Shown: piece after piece, positions 7,847 to 15,641 of the stretch
How the letters are laid out: each line of letters starts with the position of its first letter
Numbering within the stretch: position 1 is the stretch's first letter
Notes under the pieces: generated by a model
Seen by the model: only the letters and a program-made list of their open reading frames with translations
The model's database searches: none
Told to the model about the DNA's origin: nothing
Program-made: the position numbers and the translations under genes
NCBI GenBank assembly: GCA_009380095.1
Contig: WHSL01000034.1
Span: 1-36,749, forward strand
Source: Streptosporangiales bacterium
GTDB taxonomy: Bacteria; Actinomycetota; Actinomycetes; Streptosporangiales; Streptosporangiaceae
Reading direction: 5' to 3'
DNA length: 36,749 nt

Positions 7847-8829
7847 GATCCCTCCCCCAGGGCGGCGTTGATCTGCCGGTACTCGGTGGTGTAGGCGTCG
7901 ATCTCGGCGGAGATCTGCTCGGGCGTGAGCCGCTCGAGGACGTAGCCCTGGTCCTTCGCGAACGCGGTGAACCCGGGCGAGCGCGCGGCCTTGTTCGAGG
8001 CGGCCTGGAGGCGGGCCAGCACGTCGGCGGGCATGCCCTTGGGGCCGATCACGTAGTAGGAGGCGGGGAGGGTCACGTCGTACCCGGCCTTCGGGAACAG
8101 CCCGGCCTTCGGCGCGGCCTCGTACGTGCCGTCGTGGAAGACCCCGAGCACGCGCAGCTTCCCCGCCTCGACGTTCTCCTTGACCGACGGCGCGTACCCG
8201 GCGTTGGCCTCGACCTCCCCGGCCAGCAGCGCGGTCATCGCCTCGCCGCCGCCGCCGCTGAACGGCACGCCGGTGAGCTCGACCTTTCCCTTCTGGTTGA
8301 GCTGCTGCACGGTGAGGTCGGGGGCCGTACGGGCGCCCGAGGTGGAGACCTTGATCTCGCCGGGGCGCTCGCGCGCGTCCGCCATGAAGTCCTCGATCGT
8401 CCGCCACGGGGCGTCCGCCCGGACGGTGAGGATCGTCGGCAGGTCCGCCAGCTTCACCAGCGGCCGGTAGTCCTTGGTGGATTGGTAAGGCAGCGCGTCG
8501 GTGAGCAGCGGCTGGTAGCCGACGGCGCTGTTGGACGTCAGCCCGATCGTGTACCCGTCGGCGGGCGCCTTGACGATCCGGCTGGTGCCGATGGTCGCCG
8601 AGCCGCCCTCCCGGTTCTCCACCACGACCTCGACGTCGAGCTCCTTCTCCAGCTCCGCGGCGAACTTGCGGGCGATCGGGTCCGTGGAGCCGCCTGGGCC
8701 GTACGGGACCACGAACGTCAGGTCGTCATCGGGGTACGGGCCGTCCGGCCCGAGCCCGGGGATCACCGAGCAGCCACTCAGCGCCAGCAGCGCCGCGGCG
8801 ATGGCCGTGGCACGGCCGAGGAGTCTCAT
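7843..8829 (-). CDS. tctC: Tripartite tricarboxylate transporter, substrate-binding lipoprotein TctC
   Basis: A 328-residue extracytoplasmic solute receptor. I start at ATG 8829, with GGAGG upstream, rather than at GTG 8841. The signal peptide ends in a lipobox LSGC with Cys20, so the protein should be anchored to the outer face of the membrane. Family motifs follow: LTFVVPYGPGGSTDPIARKF (residues about 40-60), VENREGGSATIGTSRI and GLTSNSAVGYQP. TctC proteins bind carboxylic acids and deliver them to TctAB. It is the first gene of the operon, downstream of the inverted repeat at 8894-8915. Ligand specificity cannot be read directly; a diacid is inferred from the CoA-transferases further down. 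Confidence 0.94.
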   Translation of the reverse strand: MRLLGRATAIAAALLALSGCSVIPGLGPDGPYPDDDLTFVVPYGPGGSTDPIARKFAAELEKELDVEVVVENREGGSATIGTSRIVKAPADGYTIGLTSNSAVGYQPLLTDALPYQSTKDYRPLVKLADLPTILTVRADAPWRTIEDFMADARERPGEIKVSTSGARTAPDLTVQQLNQKGKVELTGVPFSGGGGEAMTALLAGEVEANAGYAPSVKENVEAGKLRVLGVFHDGTYEAAPKAGLFPKAGYDVTLPASYYVIGPKGMPADVLARLQAASNKAARSPGFTAFAKDQGYVLERLTPEQISAEIDAYTTEYRQINAALGEGS

Positions 8830-8893
8830 GGACCGCCTCACCTCCTACCCCCGAGAACCGTTTCGCCCTCGCCGTCGAGGCCGATGCAACCGC

Positions 8894-8915
8894 ATAGCGA
8901 ACAGAAGTTCGCTAT
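8894..8915. promoter_or_regulatory. Perfect inverted repeat, likely operator upstream of tctC
   Basis: The arms ATAGCGAAC and GTTCGCTAT (9 bp each, perfect) are separated by AGAA. The site lies 65 bp upstream of the tctC start and about 130 bp upstream of the divergent doxX-like gene, in a short AT-richer patch. A palindrome of this size in the only intergenic gap of the operon is most simply a repressor or activator site. GCGAAC/GTTCGC-like half-sites recall IclR-family operators, but that assignment is a guess. No regulator gene is adjacent. Confidence 0.6.
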
Positions 8916-9042
8916 TTGGTTGCCGAGATCTTAGAGAGTGTCCGATATGGCGGTCAATGCTCGGTTAGGCGCGCGACCGGCGGCATCGCTCGATTCCGCG
9001 GGACCTCTTGAAGGGGCGGGTCCGTGCGGGGAGGCTGTGCGG

Positions 9043-9585
9043 GTGATCTCCGCACCCCTCACCAACGTCGACATCGCGGCGCTGCTGATCCGGCTCGTCG
9101 TCGGCGGCACGATGCTCGCCCACGGCTGGAACCACGCCTTCGGCGGCGGCCGGCTCTCCGGCACCGCGTCCTGGTTCGACTCGATCGGCATCCGCCCCGG
9201 CCGGGTGCACGCCCTGCTGGCCACCCTCACCGAGCTCGGCGCCGGCGCACTGCTCGTCCTCGGCCTGCTCACCCCGCTGGCGGCCGCCGGAGTGGTGGGC
9301 ACCATGCTGGTGGCGCTGATCGCGAACCACCTGCGCAACGGCTTCTTCATCTTCCGCCCCGGCGAGGGCTACGAGTACGTCCTGATGATCACCGTCGTGG
9401 GATTCGCCCTCGCCGCCCTCGGCCCGGGGCGCTGGTCGCTCGATCACGCCCTCGGCATCGCCGTCGGCGGCGTCCCCGGCCTGCTCGTCGCCCTCGTCGC
9501 GGGCGGAGGCGGGGCCGCCCTGCTGCTCGCCACCTGCTGGCGCCCGGGCCGTACGGAAGCGTCCTCCGGCGACGAGCCGGCCTGA
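9043..9585 (+). CDS. DoxX-like membrane protein
   Basis: A 180-residue protein. I choose GTG 9043 because GGGGAGG (9028-9034) lies 8 bases upstream, and the frame upstream is unlike the family. It contains the DoxX start ALLIRLVVGGTMLAHGWNH followed by three further hydrophobic helices (LLATLTELGAGALLVLGLL, GVVGTMLVALIANHL and YEYVLMITVVGFALAAL). DoxX proteins are four-helix membrane proteins often linked to redox or thiol stress, with varied roles. A fifth hydrophobic stretch (GVPGLLVALVAGGGGAALLLA) follows. It is divergent from tctC and could share its control region. The function in this organism is unknown. Confidence 0.85.
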   Translation: MISAPLTNVDIAALLIRLVVGGTMLAHGWNHAFGGGRLSGTASWFDSIGIRPGRVHALLATLTELGAGALLVLGLLTPLAAAGVVGTMLVALIANHLRNGFFIFRPGEGYEYVLMITVVGFALAALGPGRWSLDHALGIAVGGVPGLLVALVAGGGGAALLLATCWRPGRTEASSGDEPA

Positions 9586-9686
9586 GCGACGCCGATACGG
9601 GGGTGCGGGTTGTGGCCGGACCCGGACCCTACTCTCCCGGCCATTGAGCGACGCGGGACGTCTGGTTCGCCCTAGTTGCCCGTTAC

Positions 9687-10844
9687 ATGCTGTGTCGCCG
9701 CCCGGGCCTCGTCGCGGAGCGCGGCGCCAACATGCTCGAATACGTCGGAATCACGATCGTGGTCGCCGGCGTCATCGTCGCTCTGGCGATGACCACCGTC
9801 CCCAGCGACATCCAGGCGAACTTCGCCAACGGCGTCTGCCGCCTCGTCAACCCGGACGACCCCGACTGCCGGAAGGGGAACGGGACGCCCTCGCCGAACC
9901 CGACGGCGACCGACGGCGGCTCGACCACGGCCCCGCCGTCCGGAGATCCCACGGGCGATCCCACCGGAGATCCCACGGTGATCCCACGGTGATCCCACCG
10001 GAGACCCCGGAGGCACCGATCCCGGCTCGGATGACTACAACACCGCGCTGGACGAGGCGGAGAAGGCGAAGAACGCGGAGGATGACGCGGAGGAGGAGTG
10101 GGGAACCTCGACAAGGAGCTCCTCGACCTGATCGCCGACCTCGTCGGCTGGACCTCCGCCAAGGACTGCTTCACCAAGGGCGACATCGCGGCCTGCATCG
10201 AAACGCTGCTGACCGCCATCCCCTGGGGCAAGCTGTTCAAGGCCGCCAAGCTCATCCCCAAGATCTGGAAACTCTTCAACCGCTGGCGCAAGCTCAGCGA
10301 GAAGCTCAGCAAGGCCCGCAGGGCCAGGAAGAAGGCCGACGACGCGCTCGAGCACGCGGCGGAGACCTGCCAGCTGCCGCCCGGCAACAGCTTCACCCCG
10401 GGCACCCCGGTGCTCCTCGCCGACGGCACGACACGGCCCATCGGGTCGATCCGCGCCGGCGACCGGGTGCTGGCGACCGACCCCGTCACCGGCCTCACCC
10501 AGCCGCGTGCGGTCACCGACCTCATCGTCGGGTACGGCGTCAAGCGGCTCGTGGACGTGGCCGTCCGGCCCTCCCCGGCCGGGTGCACAACGACAAGAAG
10601 AAGTACTGCTTCCCCCCGCCCCGCCTCGACAGCACCGGTAAAGTGCACGGTGACCTGCCGGATCGCGTTCCGGACAACTGGACCCGGGAAAAGATGGAGG
10701 AGCTCGAAGACGATCTCGTGGACAGCATCGACGTCCGGAAGCGCGAACAGGCCAGGCTCGGCGAGGACGGGCCGCACCGCGAGCGCCTCCGCCAGGAGGA
10801 ACAGTTGCTCCGGCAGATCCGCAAAAAGGCTGTCCGGCTCCTAG
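9687..10844 (+). pseudogene. Decayed polymorphic toxin: prepilin-like leader, linker, shortened Hint domain, toxin-like tail
   Basis: The reading frame starts at ATG 9687 and is open to TGA 9992, then continues in another frame (PGSDDYNTALDEAEKAKNAE, about 9991-10095), returns to the first frame (NLDKELLDLIADLVGWTSAK, from about 10101) and shifts again near 10583. The N-terminus has ERGANMLEYVGITIVVAG, a type IV prepilin/Flp-like cleavage motif (Gly, then Glu at +5) before a hydrophobic helix. A Hint domain begins at NSFTPGTPVLLADGTTRPIG. It is cut after RLVDVAV and rejoined at a VHN that usually ends Hint domains, followed by a charged helical tail (DNWTREKMEELEDDL). Restoring one G in each of two ACGG repeats and one in a G run would join the early parts. 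The AAAAA run near 10822 may hide one more shift before TAG 10844. Either real decay or homopolymer errors are possible; the Hint deletion is real in this sequence. Confidence 0.65.
9943..10006 (+). repeat. Tandem 11-12 bp repeats (GATCCCAC units) in the toxin linker
   Basis: Five to six imperfect copies of a GATCCCAC(C/G)GG unit encode a Gly-Asp-Pro-Thr linker. Two units are 11 rather than 12 bases long (ACGGTGATCC), which destroys the reading frame. Slippage in such repeats is a natural cause of the frame loss. Confidence 0.75.
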
Positions 10845-10847
10845 CCG

Positions 10848-11543
10848 ATGGGGACGCCGATGAAGCGCGGCGAGGAGTTGGTGGGGCTGCTCGCCACCCC
10901 CGGTCTCGGCCGTGACGAGATCGGCCGGGCCGCCAATGAGCTGCTGTCCGCGCTGTTCGCCGGGTTCCCGGTGACCGCGCTGGTGCCGCTGCTGCGCAGC
11001 GAGAACACCGAGGCCGTGAAGGCCGGCGCCTGGCTCGTCTCCGAGCTGGGCGAGGGGGCCGCCCCGGTCATCGGCGAGATCGCCGCCCTCCTGGCCCATC
11101 CCCAGGCCTACGTCCGCCACTTCGCCCTGGACGCGGTGATCACCGCGACGACCGAGGCGGACGGAGAGCTGATCGCCGGAGGGATCCGGCTCGTCGACGA
11201 TCCCAACCCCGGCGTCCGCGAGAAGGTGATCCGGCTGCTCTCCGTCATCCCGGCCGCCCGGCTCGCCGCGGCGCTCCCCCATCTCATCGGGGACACAGGA
11301 CACGAGCTGACCACCTGGCTTCTCCGGGAGGCCGAGCACCCGGAGGAGGCGGCCGGCGCGACGGCGCGCCTGGAGTCCGCGGATCCCGCCGAACGGCGCT
11401 TCGCCGCCGCGCTGGCCCTGCGTATCGCCGACCACAACGACGAGCCGCTCGCGCGCGCCGCGGAGGCGAGCGACCCCGACATCGCGTCCCTCGCCGCGTT
11501 CGTACTCCGGCGGCGTGACCGCCGGCGCCGACGCTCCAGGTAG
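10848..11543 (+). CDS. HEAT-repeat protein, possible immunity partner of the toxin
   Basis: A 231-residue protein from ATG 10848. An ATG at 10860 with GGGGA five bases upstream would give 227 residues and may be the true start. It consists of helical HEAT/Armadillo-like repeats, for example VPLLRSENTEAVKAGAWLVS and EIAALLAHPQAYVRHFALDA, and has no signal peptide. It begins four bases after the presumed end of the decayed toxin. HEAT-like proteins are a known class of immunity proteins in polymorphic toxin loci, so neutralising that toxin is a reasonable guess. An intact immunity gene beside a broken toxin would fit a defence against sister strains. A general scaffold role is equally possible. 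Confidence 0.75.
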   Translation: MGTPMKRGEELVGLLATPGLGRDEIGRAANELLSALFAGFPVTALVPLLRSENTEAVKAGAWLVSELGEGAAPVIGEIAALLAHPQAYVRHFALDAVITATTEADGELIAGGIRLVDDPNPGVREKVIRLLSVIPAARLAAALPHLIGDTGHELTTWLLREAEHPEEAAGATARLESADPAERRFAAALALRIADHNDEPLARAAEASDPDIASLAAFVLRRRDRRRRRSR

Positions 11544-11555
11544 TGCGCCTGGAGC
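11533..11555 (+). terminator. Hairpin at the end of the HEAT-repeat gene
   Basis: GCTCCAGG (11533-11540) and CCTGGAGC (11548-11555) form an 8-bp perfect stem with a 7-base loop that includes the TAG stop codon. There is no U tract, as usual in GC-rich actinomycetes. Confidence 0.45.
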
Positions 11556-11559
11556 CCTC

Positions 11560-11572
11560 GGTCCTCAGGACC
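11560..11572. promoter_or_regulatory. Short perfect palindrome upstream of the MFS gene
   Basis: GGTCCT, one base, AGGACC. It sits between the hairpin ending the HEAT gene and the MFS start 134 bp downstream. It could be an operator half of an exporter repressor or part of the terminator; the sequence gives no further support. Confidence 0.25.
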
Positions 11573-11706
11573 CGCCCTGGATCGGGGTTGAACGGGCCGG
11601 GTGGCGCGGGGACGCTTGGCGGGTGATTCGGGCGCGTGGCGGGCGGCAGGGGGCGGGTCCGCGGCGCCGGTTTCCGGTGTGGCGAGTGGGCGGGACCGGC
11701 GCGGGG

Positions 11707-13047
11707 ATGCGGCGGCGGGGGGCGCTGACGGTCATTGTGGGTTGTCAGTTTGTGCTGGTCGTGGACGCTTCGATTGTGAATGTGGCGTTGCCCAGTATTC
11801 GGGGGGCTTTGGGGTTCGATGCGGCGGGGCTTTCGTGGGTGGTGAACGCGTACACGTTGGTGTTCGGGGGGTTGTTGCTGCTGGGTGCGCGGGCGGGGGA
11901 CATTCTCGGGCACCGGAGGTTGCTGATCGCCGGGGCGTTGGTGTTCACCGTGGCGTCGTTGGTCGGGGGGCTGGCGTTGACCCCGGGGTGGCTGCTGGCC
12001 GCGCGTGCGGTGCAGGGGCTCGGGGCGGCGCTGGCCGGGCCGGCGTCCCTGGCTCTGATCGCCACCACCTTTCCTGAGGGCCCGGCGCGGGCCCGCGCGC
12101 TCGCGTCGTTCGCCATCGCGGCGAGCGCGGGCATGGTGGCCGGGCTGATCCTGGGCGGCGTGCTCACCGAGCTGATCTCCTGGCGCTGGGTGCTGTTCGT
12201 CAACGTTCCCGTCGGCGCGGCCATCGCCGGCCTGGCCCCGTACGTGATCGCCGAGTCCACGCCGCGGCCCGGGCGCTTCGACCTGGCCGGCGCGCTCACC
12301 TCGACGGCCGGCATGACGCTGCTGGTGTACGGGTTCATCCGCGCGGCCGACGCCGGCTGGACCGATCCGGGCACGGTCGCGGCGTTCACGGCGGCGCTCG
12401 CCCTGCTCGGCGCGTTCCTGGCCGTCGAGGCGCGCGCCAGGCAGCCGATCATGCCGCTCACGCTCTGGTCCGGGCGGGACCGCGTGGGCGCGTACGCGAT
12501 GCGGCTGCTGCTCACCGCCGCCATGGTCGGCATGCTCTTCTTCCTGACCCTGTACGTGCAGACGATCCTCGGCTACGGCCCGCTCGGCACCGGCTTCGCG
12601 TTCCTGCCCACCACGCTGGCGCTCGTCGCCACGAGCCGGGCGGTCCCCCGGCTGGTCCCCCGGTACGGCCCCGGCCCGCCGATGGTGGTGGGCTCGCTGC
12701 TCTGCGCGGCCGGGATGCTGTGGCTGACGGGGGCGGGGCCGGACAGCGCGTACGCGTCGATGATCCTCGGGCCGGTGGTGCTGTTCGGCGGCGGTACCGG
12801 ACTCGTCGCGGTGGCCGCGACGTTCGTCGCGATGTCCTCGGCCCGGCCGGAGGAGTCGGGGGCCACCTCGGGGCTGCTGCAGAGCATGCAGCAGGTCGGC
12901 GGCTCGCTCGGGGTGGCGCTGCTGGTGACCGTGTACGGGCTCACCGCCGGTCCCCCGCTGCGCGGCATGACGGCCGCGTTCACCGCCGGCACGGTGCTCA
13001 CGGCGGCGATGCTGGTGGTGTCCCTCACCGCGTTCCGCCCCCGGTGA
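11707..13047 (+). CDS. MFS drug/proton antiporter, DHA2 (EmrB/QacA) type
   Basis: A 446-residue transporter from ATG 11707 (MRRRGALTVIVGCQFVLVVD). The frame is open further upstream but that part is not transporter-like. The start region has the DHA2 motif LVVDASIVNVALPSI, then VVNAYTLVFGGLLLLGARAG with the loop motif GDILGHRRLL, and the antiporter motif C-like stretch GMVAGLILGGVLTELISWRW. About 13-14 hydrophobic segments follow. It probably exports a toxic or endogenous small molecule. It points towards the LanB-like gene (convergent). The first 100 or so codons use many more TTG, GTT and ATT codons than the rest, suggesting mosaic ancestry. Substrate unknown. Confidence 0.9.
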   Translation: MRRRGALTVIVGCQFVLVVDASIVNVALPSIRGALGFDAAGLSWVVNAYTLVFGGLLLLGARAGDILGHRRLLIAGALVFTVASLVGGLALTPGWLLAARAVQGLGAALAGPASLALIATTFPEGPARARALASFAIAASAGMVAGLILGGVLTELISWRWVLFVNVPVGAAIAGLAPYVIAESTPRPGRFDLAGALTSTAGMTLLVYGFIRAADAGWTDPGTVAAFTAALALLGAFLAVEARARQPIMPLTLWSGRDRVGAYAMRLLLTAAMVGMLFFLTLYVQTILGYGPLGTGFAFLPTTLALVATSRAVPRLVPRYGPGPPMVVGSLLCAAGMLWLTGAGPDSAYASMILGPVVLFGGGTGLVAVAATFVAMSSARPEESGATSGLLQSMQQVGGSLGVALLVTVYGLTAGPPLRGMTAAFTAGTVLTAAMLVVSLTAFRPR

Positions 13048-13062
13048 CACGGCCGGTGGCGG

Positions 13063-13078
13063 CCGGTCGCGCGACCGG
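13063..13078. terminator. Palindromic hairpin between two convergent genes
   Basis: CCGGTCGC followed directly by GCGACCGG is a perfect 16-bp palindrome in the 40-bp gap between the convergent MFS and LanB-like genes. It can fold as a 6-bp GC stem with a 4-base loop on either strand and would suit a bidirectional terminator. Confidence 0.5.
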
Positions 13079-13087
13079 TGACGGCGG

Positions 13088-15532
13088 TCAGGCGCGGACG
13101 GGATCGCGGATCTGGATGCGCAGCTCCGAGTGGTACCGGCGGCCCTGGGCGTCGGGCAACCACGCCTCCTCCGGCGCGGGCAGCAGCTCGGTGATCACCA
13201 CCGGCACCCCGTCACCGTGCCCGTCCCGCGCGGACCGCAGCATGGTGGCGAGCATGGACACGTACCGGGGGCCGGTGAAGTCCACGTAGACCGGCTTCAC
13301 CTCGGTGCCGATCTTGACGAACACCCGCTCCGGGAGCCCGAGATCCCGGCGCAGGCGGCGCGCCGCGAGGTACTCGGGGGCGCTGCCGGCGGTGCGCGCC
13401 ATGCCGGTCCCGCCGATGGTGGTCCGCCACGTCTCCCGCGCCACCACGAGCCGGTCGAGGGTGACCCGCGGCGTGTGCGGCAGCTCGCCGGTGAGCTTGA
13501 ACGCCTCCGTGCCCAGCCACCCGACCAGCAGCGCGAACACGTCGAACAGTGGCCAGCCGCGCCCGTCCGGCGCGACCACCATCGGGGACTCGGCCCGGTC
13601 CACCACGGTGAGCGCGCCCACCGGCAGCACCCGGTCCGGATCCGCGCCCGGCGCCGGGGCGAACGCGAGCTGATGATCGGTGACCCCGAGGTTCGGCGCG
13701 ATGCGCGCCGTGTACCGCGGCCACCAGGTCGGATACAGCGGGCGGAACTGCGGCCCGATGTCGGTGGCGGCCGCGCCGCGCAGCCGGGCCGGCTCCGGGT
13801 GCCGGTCGGTGAACAGCGAGTTGTCGAGTGTGGGCCAGGCCGTATGCATCTCGCCCAGCACCAGGGTGAAGTCGCCGCGCTCCAGCGCCTCCACGCTCGC
13901 CGCGGAGACGTGCAGGTCAGGACTGTGGACGCGGGCCGCGGCCCAGCCCGGCCGGGGGGCGGCGAACAGCCGGGCCACCTGCTCGGCCAGGTCCGCGCTG
14001 CGTAGGTCGATCCGTGCCCCGGGCCCGCCGTCGCGGGACGCGGGCGTGCCGAGGCCGAACAGCGCGATCCAGCGGCGGGTGAACTCCTCGATCACCGTGT
14101 CCGCGGGCCGCGGGGACCCGGTGATCAGCCGCAGGGCGGGCTCCCAGAACGCGCCGAGCGGAATCTCGGGCGCGCCCCGACGCAGCTCGTCGAACAGGTC
14201 GCGGAACGCGGTCGCGTACGTCCCCGCGAGCTCGGCCGACAGCCAGCGGGCCGCCGGCAACAGCACCCGCCCGAACGGCGCCGCGAGCGCCTCCAGGATC
14301 GGCCCGCCGAAGGTGAGCTCCACGTCCCGGGTGGTGTCCTCGAAGCAGACCCGGCGACCTGCATACATCTGGCCCTGCCGGTGCTCGGCGTCGGTCCCGG
14401 TGACGTCGGTGAAGGTGGCGTCCAGCCGGGTCAGCGCGTCGGCCAGCCGTTCCGGCGACCCGGCGGAGGCGGCGACCTCGGCGCGGCAGGCGTCGAGCCG
14501 GCGCAGCCCGGCGAGCGCGCGGTCCCGCACCGCCGGGTCCGGGATGCCGGCGAGCGTGGCGCGCAGCACCCCCTCGGCGGCGGAGTTGTACGGCATGTCG
14601 ACGCCGTGCCGGACGATTCCCCGGTCGATCAGCTCGCCGAGCAGCAGCGCCTCGCCCGGGTCCCGGGCGGCGACCGCGGCCGGCGTCTCCCCGTCGCACC
14701 GCCGCAACAGCGCCGCCTCGTCCTGATCGAGCGGGATGGGCGGGCCGTCCGGCCGCAGCACCCGTCCCCCCGGACCGGCCCCGGCTCCCCCGGCCGCAGC
14801 GCCCGCGGCACCGCCATGAGCGCCGCCGGTGGCGCTCCGGTCGCGGGCGGGGTGAGGGTGGGCGCCGACCTCGGCGCCCGCGGCACCGCCGTGAGCGCTG
14901 TCGGTGGTGGTCAGGTCGAGGGCGAGGTGGGGGTGGACGCCGACCAGGAGCCAGGGGGCGACCAGCGGATCGGCGGCGAGCACCTCCGCGTATCGGAGCA
15001 GCGCCCAGAACTCGTAACCGACCTCCCGCGCCCGCACCAGCCCGTCGCCCTGCCGCACCCGCACCGCGGGCGCGCCCGGGTCGAGCGTCGCCCACGCCAC
15101 CGGGCCGAAGAAGCCGATCGTGTCGTTCTTGCCGCAGTAGCGCTGCCAGTAGCGGACGACCGTGTTCTCCCGCGACCTGCGGCTCTTGCGCTCCTTCTTG
15201 TCGAGCGCGACCCCCGGCGCCGGCGGGCCGGTGGACATCCGCCTGAGGACCGCGGCGAAAGCCGGGTTCTGCCAGGTCACGGCCTCACGGAAGAGGGGGT
15301 CGGCGGCGATCGCGGCCACCGTACGGCTCGCCTCGTCGAGCGCGTCGCCGAGCGCGGCGCGGAGCTCCTCCGCGGTCGCCCGCGCGTCCAGGTGCGCGTC
15401 GGCGATCTTGGCGCAGCCGGGGGCGGCGAACATGTCGAGGCCGTCGGCGGGGAATCCGGCCGAGCGCACCAGAGCGTCCTTCCAGACCGCCCAGTCGGTG
15501 CCGGGCAGGGGAACGGTGTGCGCGTCGATCAC
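13088..15532 (-). CDS. LanB-like (lantibiotic dehydratase family) protein, stand-alone
   Basis: An 814-residue protein from GTG 15532, preceded by GGGAGG with 5-base spacing. The segment RYCGKNDTIGFFGPVAWATL (residues 131-150) is the strongest family marker, matching the N-terminal glutamylation-type domain of LanB proteins. Full LanB enzymes are about 1,000 residues, with a C-terminal elimination domain. This one ends soon after a region reading FVKIGTEVKPVYVDFTGP, so the elimination domain seems absent. Such short forms are either one half of a split dehydratase or peptide aminoacyl-tRNA ligases (PEARLs). A Gly/Ala-rich insert with a 25-residue in-frame duplication sits near residue 210-245. 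No precursor peptide gene is visible nearby. The gene is divergent from the KAS III-like gene, sharing a 109-bp gap. Confidence 0.75.
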   Translation of the reverse strand: MIDAHTVPLPGTDWAVWKDALVRSAGFPADGLDMFAAPGCAKIADAHLDARATAEELRAALGDALDEASRTVAAIAADPLFREAVTWQNPAFAAVLRRMSTGPPAPGVALDKKERKSRRSRENTVVRYWQRYCGKNDTIGFFGPVAWATLDPGAPAVRVRQGDGLVRAREVGYEFWALLRYAEVLAADPLVAPWLLVGVHPHLALDLTTTDSAHGGAAGAEVGAHPHPARDRSATGGAHGGAAGAAAGGAGAGPGGRVLRPDGPPIPLDQDEAALLRRCDGETPAAVAARDPGEALLLGELIDRGIVRHGVDMPYNSAAEGVLRATLAGIPDPAVRDRALAGLRRLDACRAEVAASAGSPERLADALTRLDATFTDVTGTDAEHRQGQMYAGRRVCFEDTTRDVELTFGGPILEALAAPFGRVLLPAARWLSAELAGTYATAFRDLFDELRRGAPEIPLGAFWEPALRLITGSPRPADTVIEEFTRRWIALFGLGTPASRDGGPGARIDLRSADLAEQVARLFAAPRPGWAAARVHSPDLHVSAASVEALERGDFTLVLGEMHTAWPTLDNSLFTDRHPEPARLRGAAATDIGPQFRPLYPTWWPRYTARIAPNLGVTDHQLAFAPAPGADPDRVLPVGALTVVDRAESPMVVAPDGRGWPLFDVFALLVGWLGTEAFKLTGELPHTPRVTLDRLVVARETWRTTIGGTGMARTAGSAPEYLAARRLRRDLGLPERVFVKIGTEVKPVYVDFTGPRYVSMLATMLRSARDGHGDGVPVVITELLPAPEEAWLPDAQGRRYHSELRIQIRDPVRA
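14801..14950 (-). repeat. 75-bp in-frame tandem duplication inside the LanB-like gene
   Basis: Two copies of about 75 bp (14801-14875 and 14876-14950) both begin with GCCCGCGGCACCGCC and encode related 25-residue Ala/Gly/His-rich stretches (HGGAAGA...). The duplication adds a flexible loop to the protein without breaking the frame. Confidence 0.65.
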
Positions 15533-15641
15533 GTCGGCCTCCCGAGGGATCGGGGTGCGGTGCGGGGACGTTGCGCGGGCCGGGTCCGCCGATCAACATA
15601 GGCCGGTAAGCGGAGCCTGTCACCGTCCGTGGAGGTTGGGT

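Noticed and set aside
9943-10006. CRISPR-like short repeats
   Set aside because: Units are 11-12 bp without spacers and encode a Gly-Asp-Pro-Thr linker.
9644-10915. Single long open frame of 423 codons across the toxin region
   Set aside because: Its first two thirds are an Arg/His-rich shadow of the prepilin leader and Hint frames. Only its last part (from about 10585) carries plausible toxin-tail sequence.
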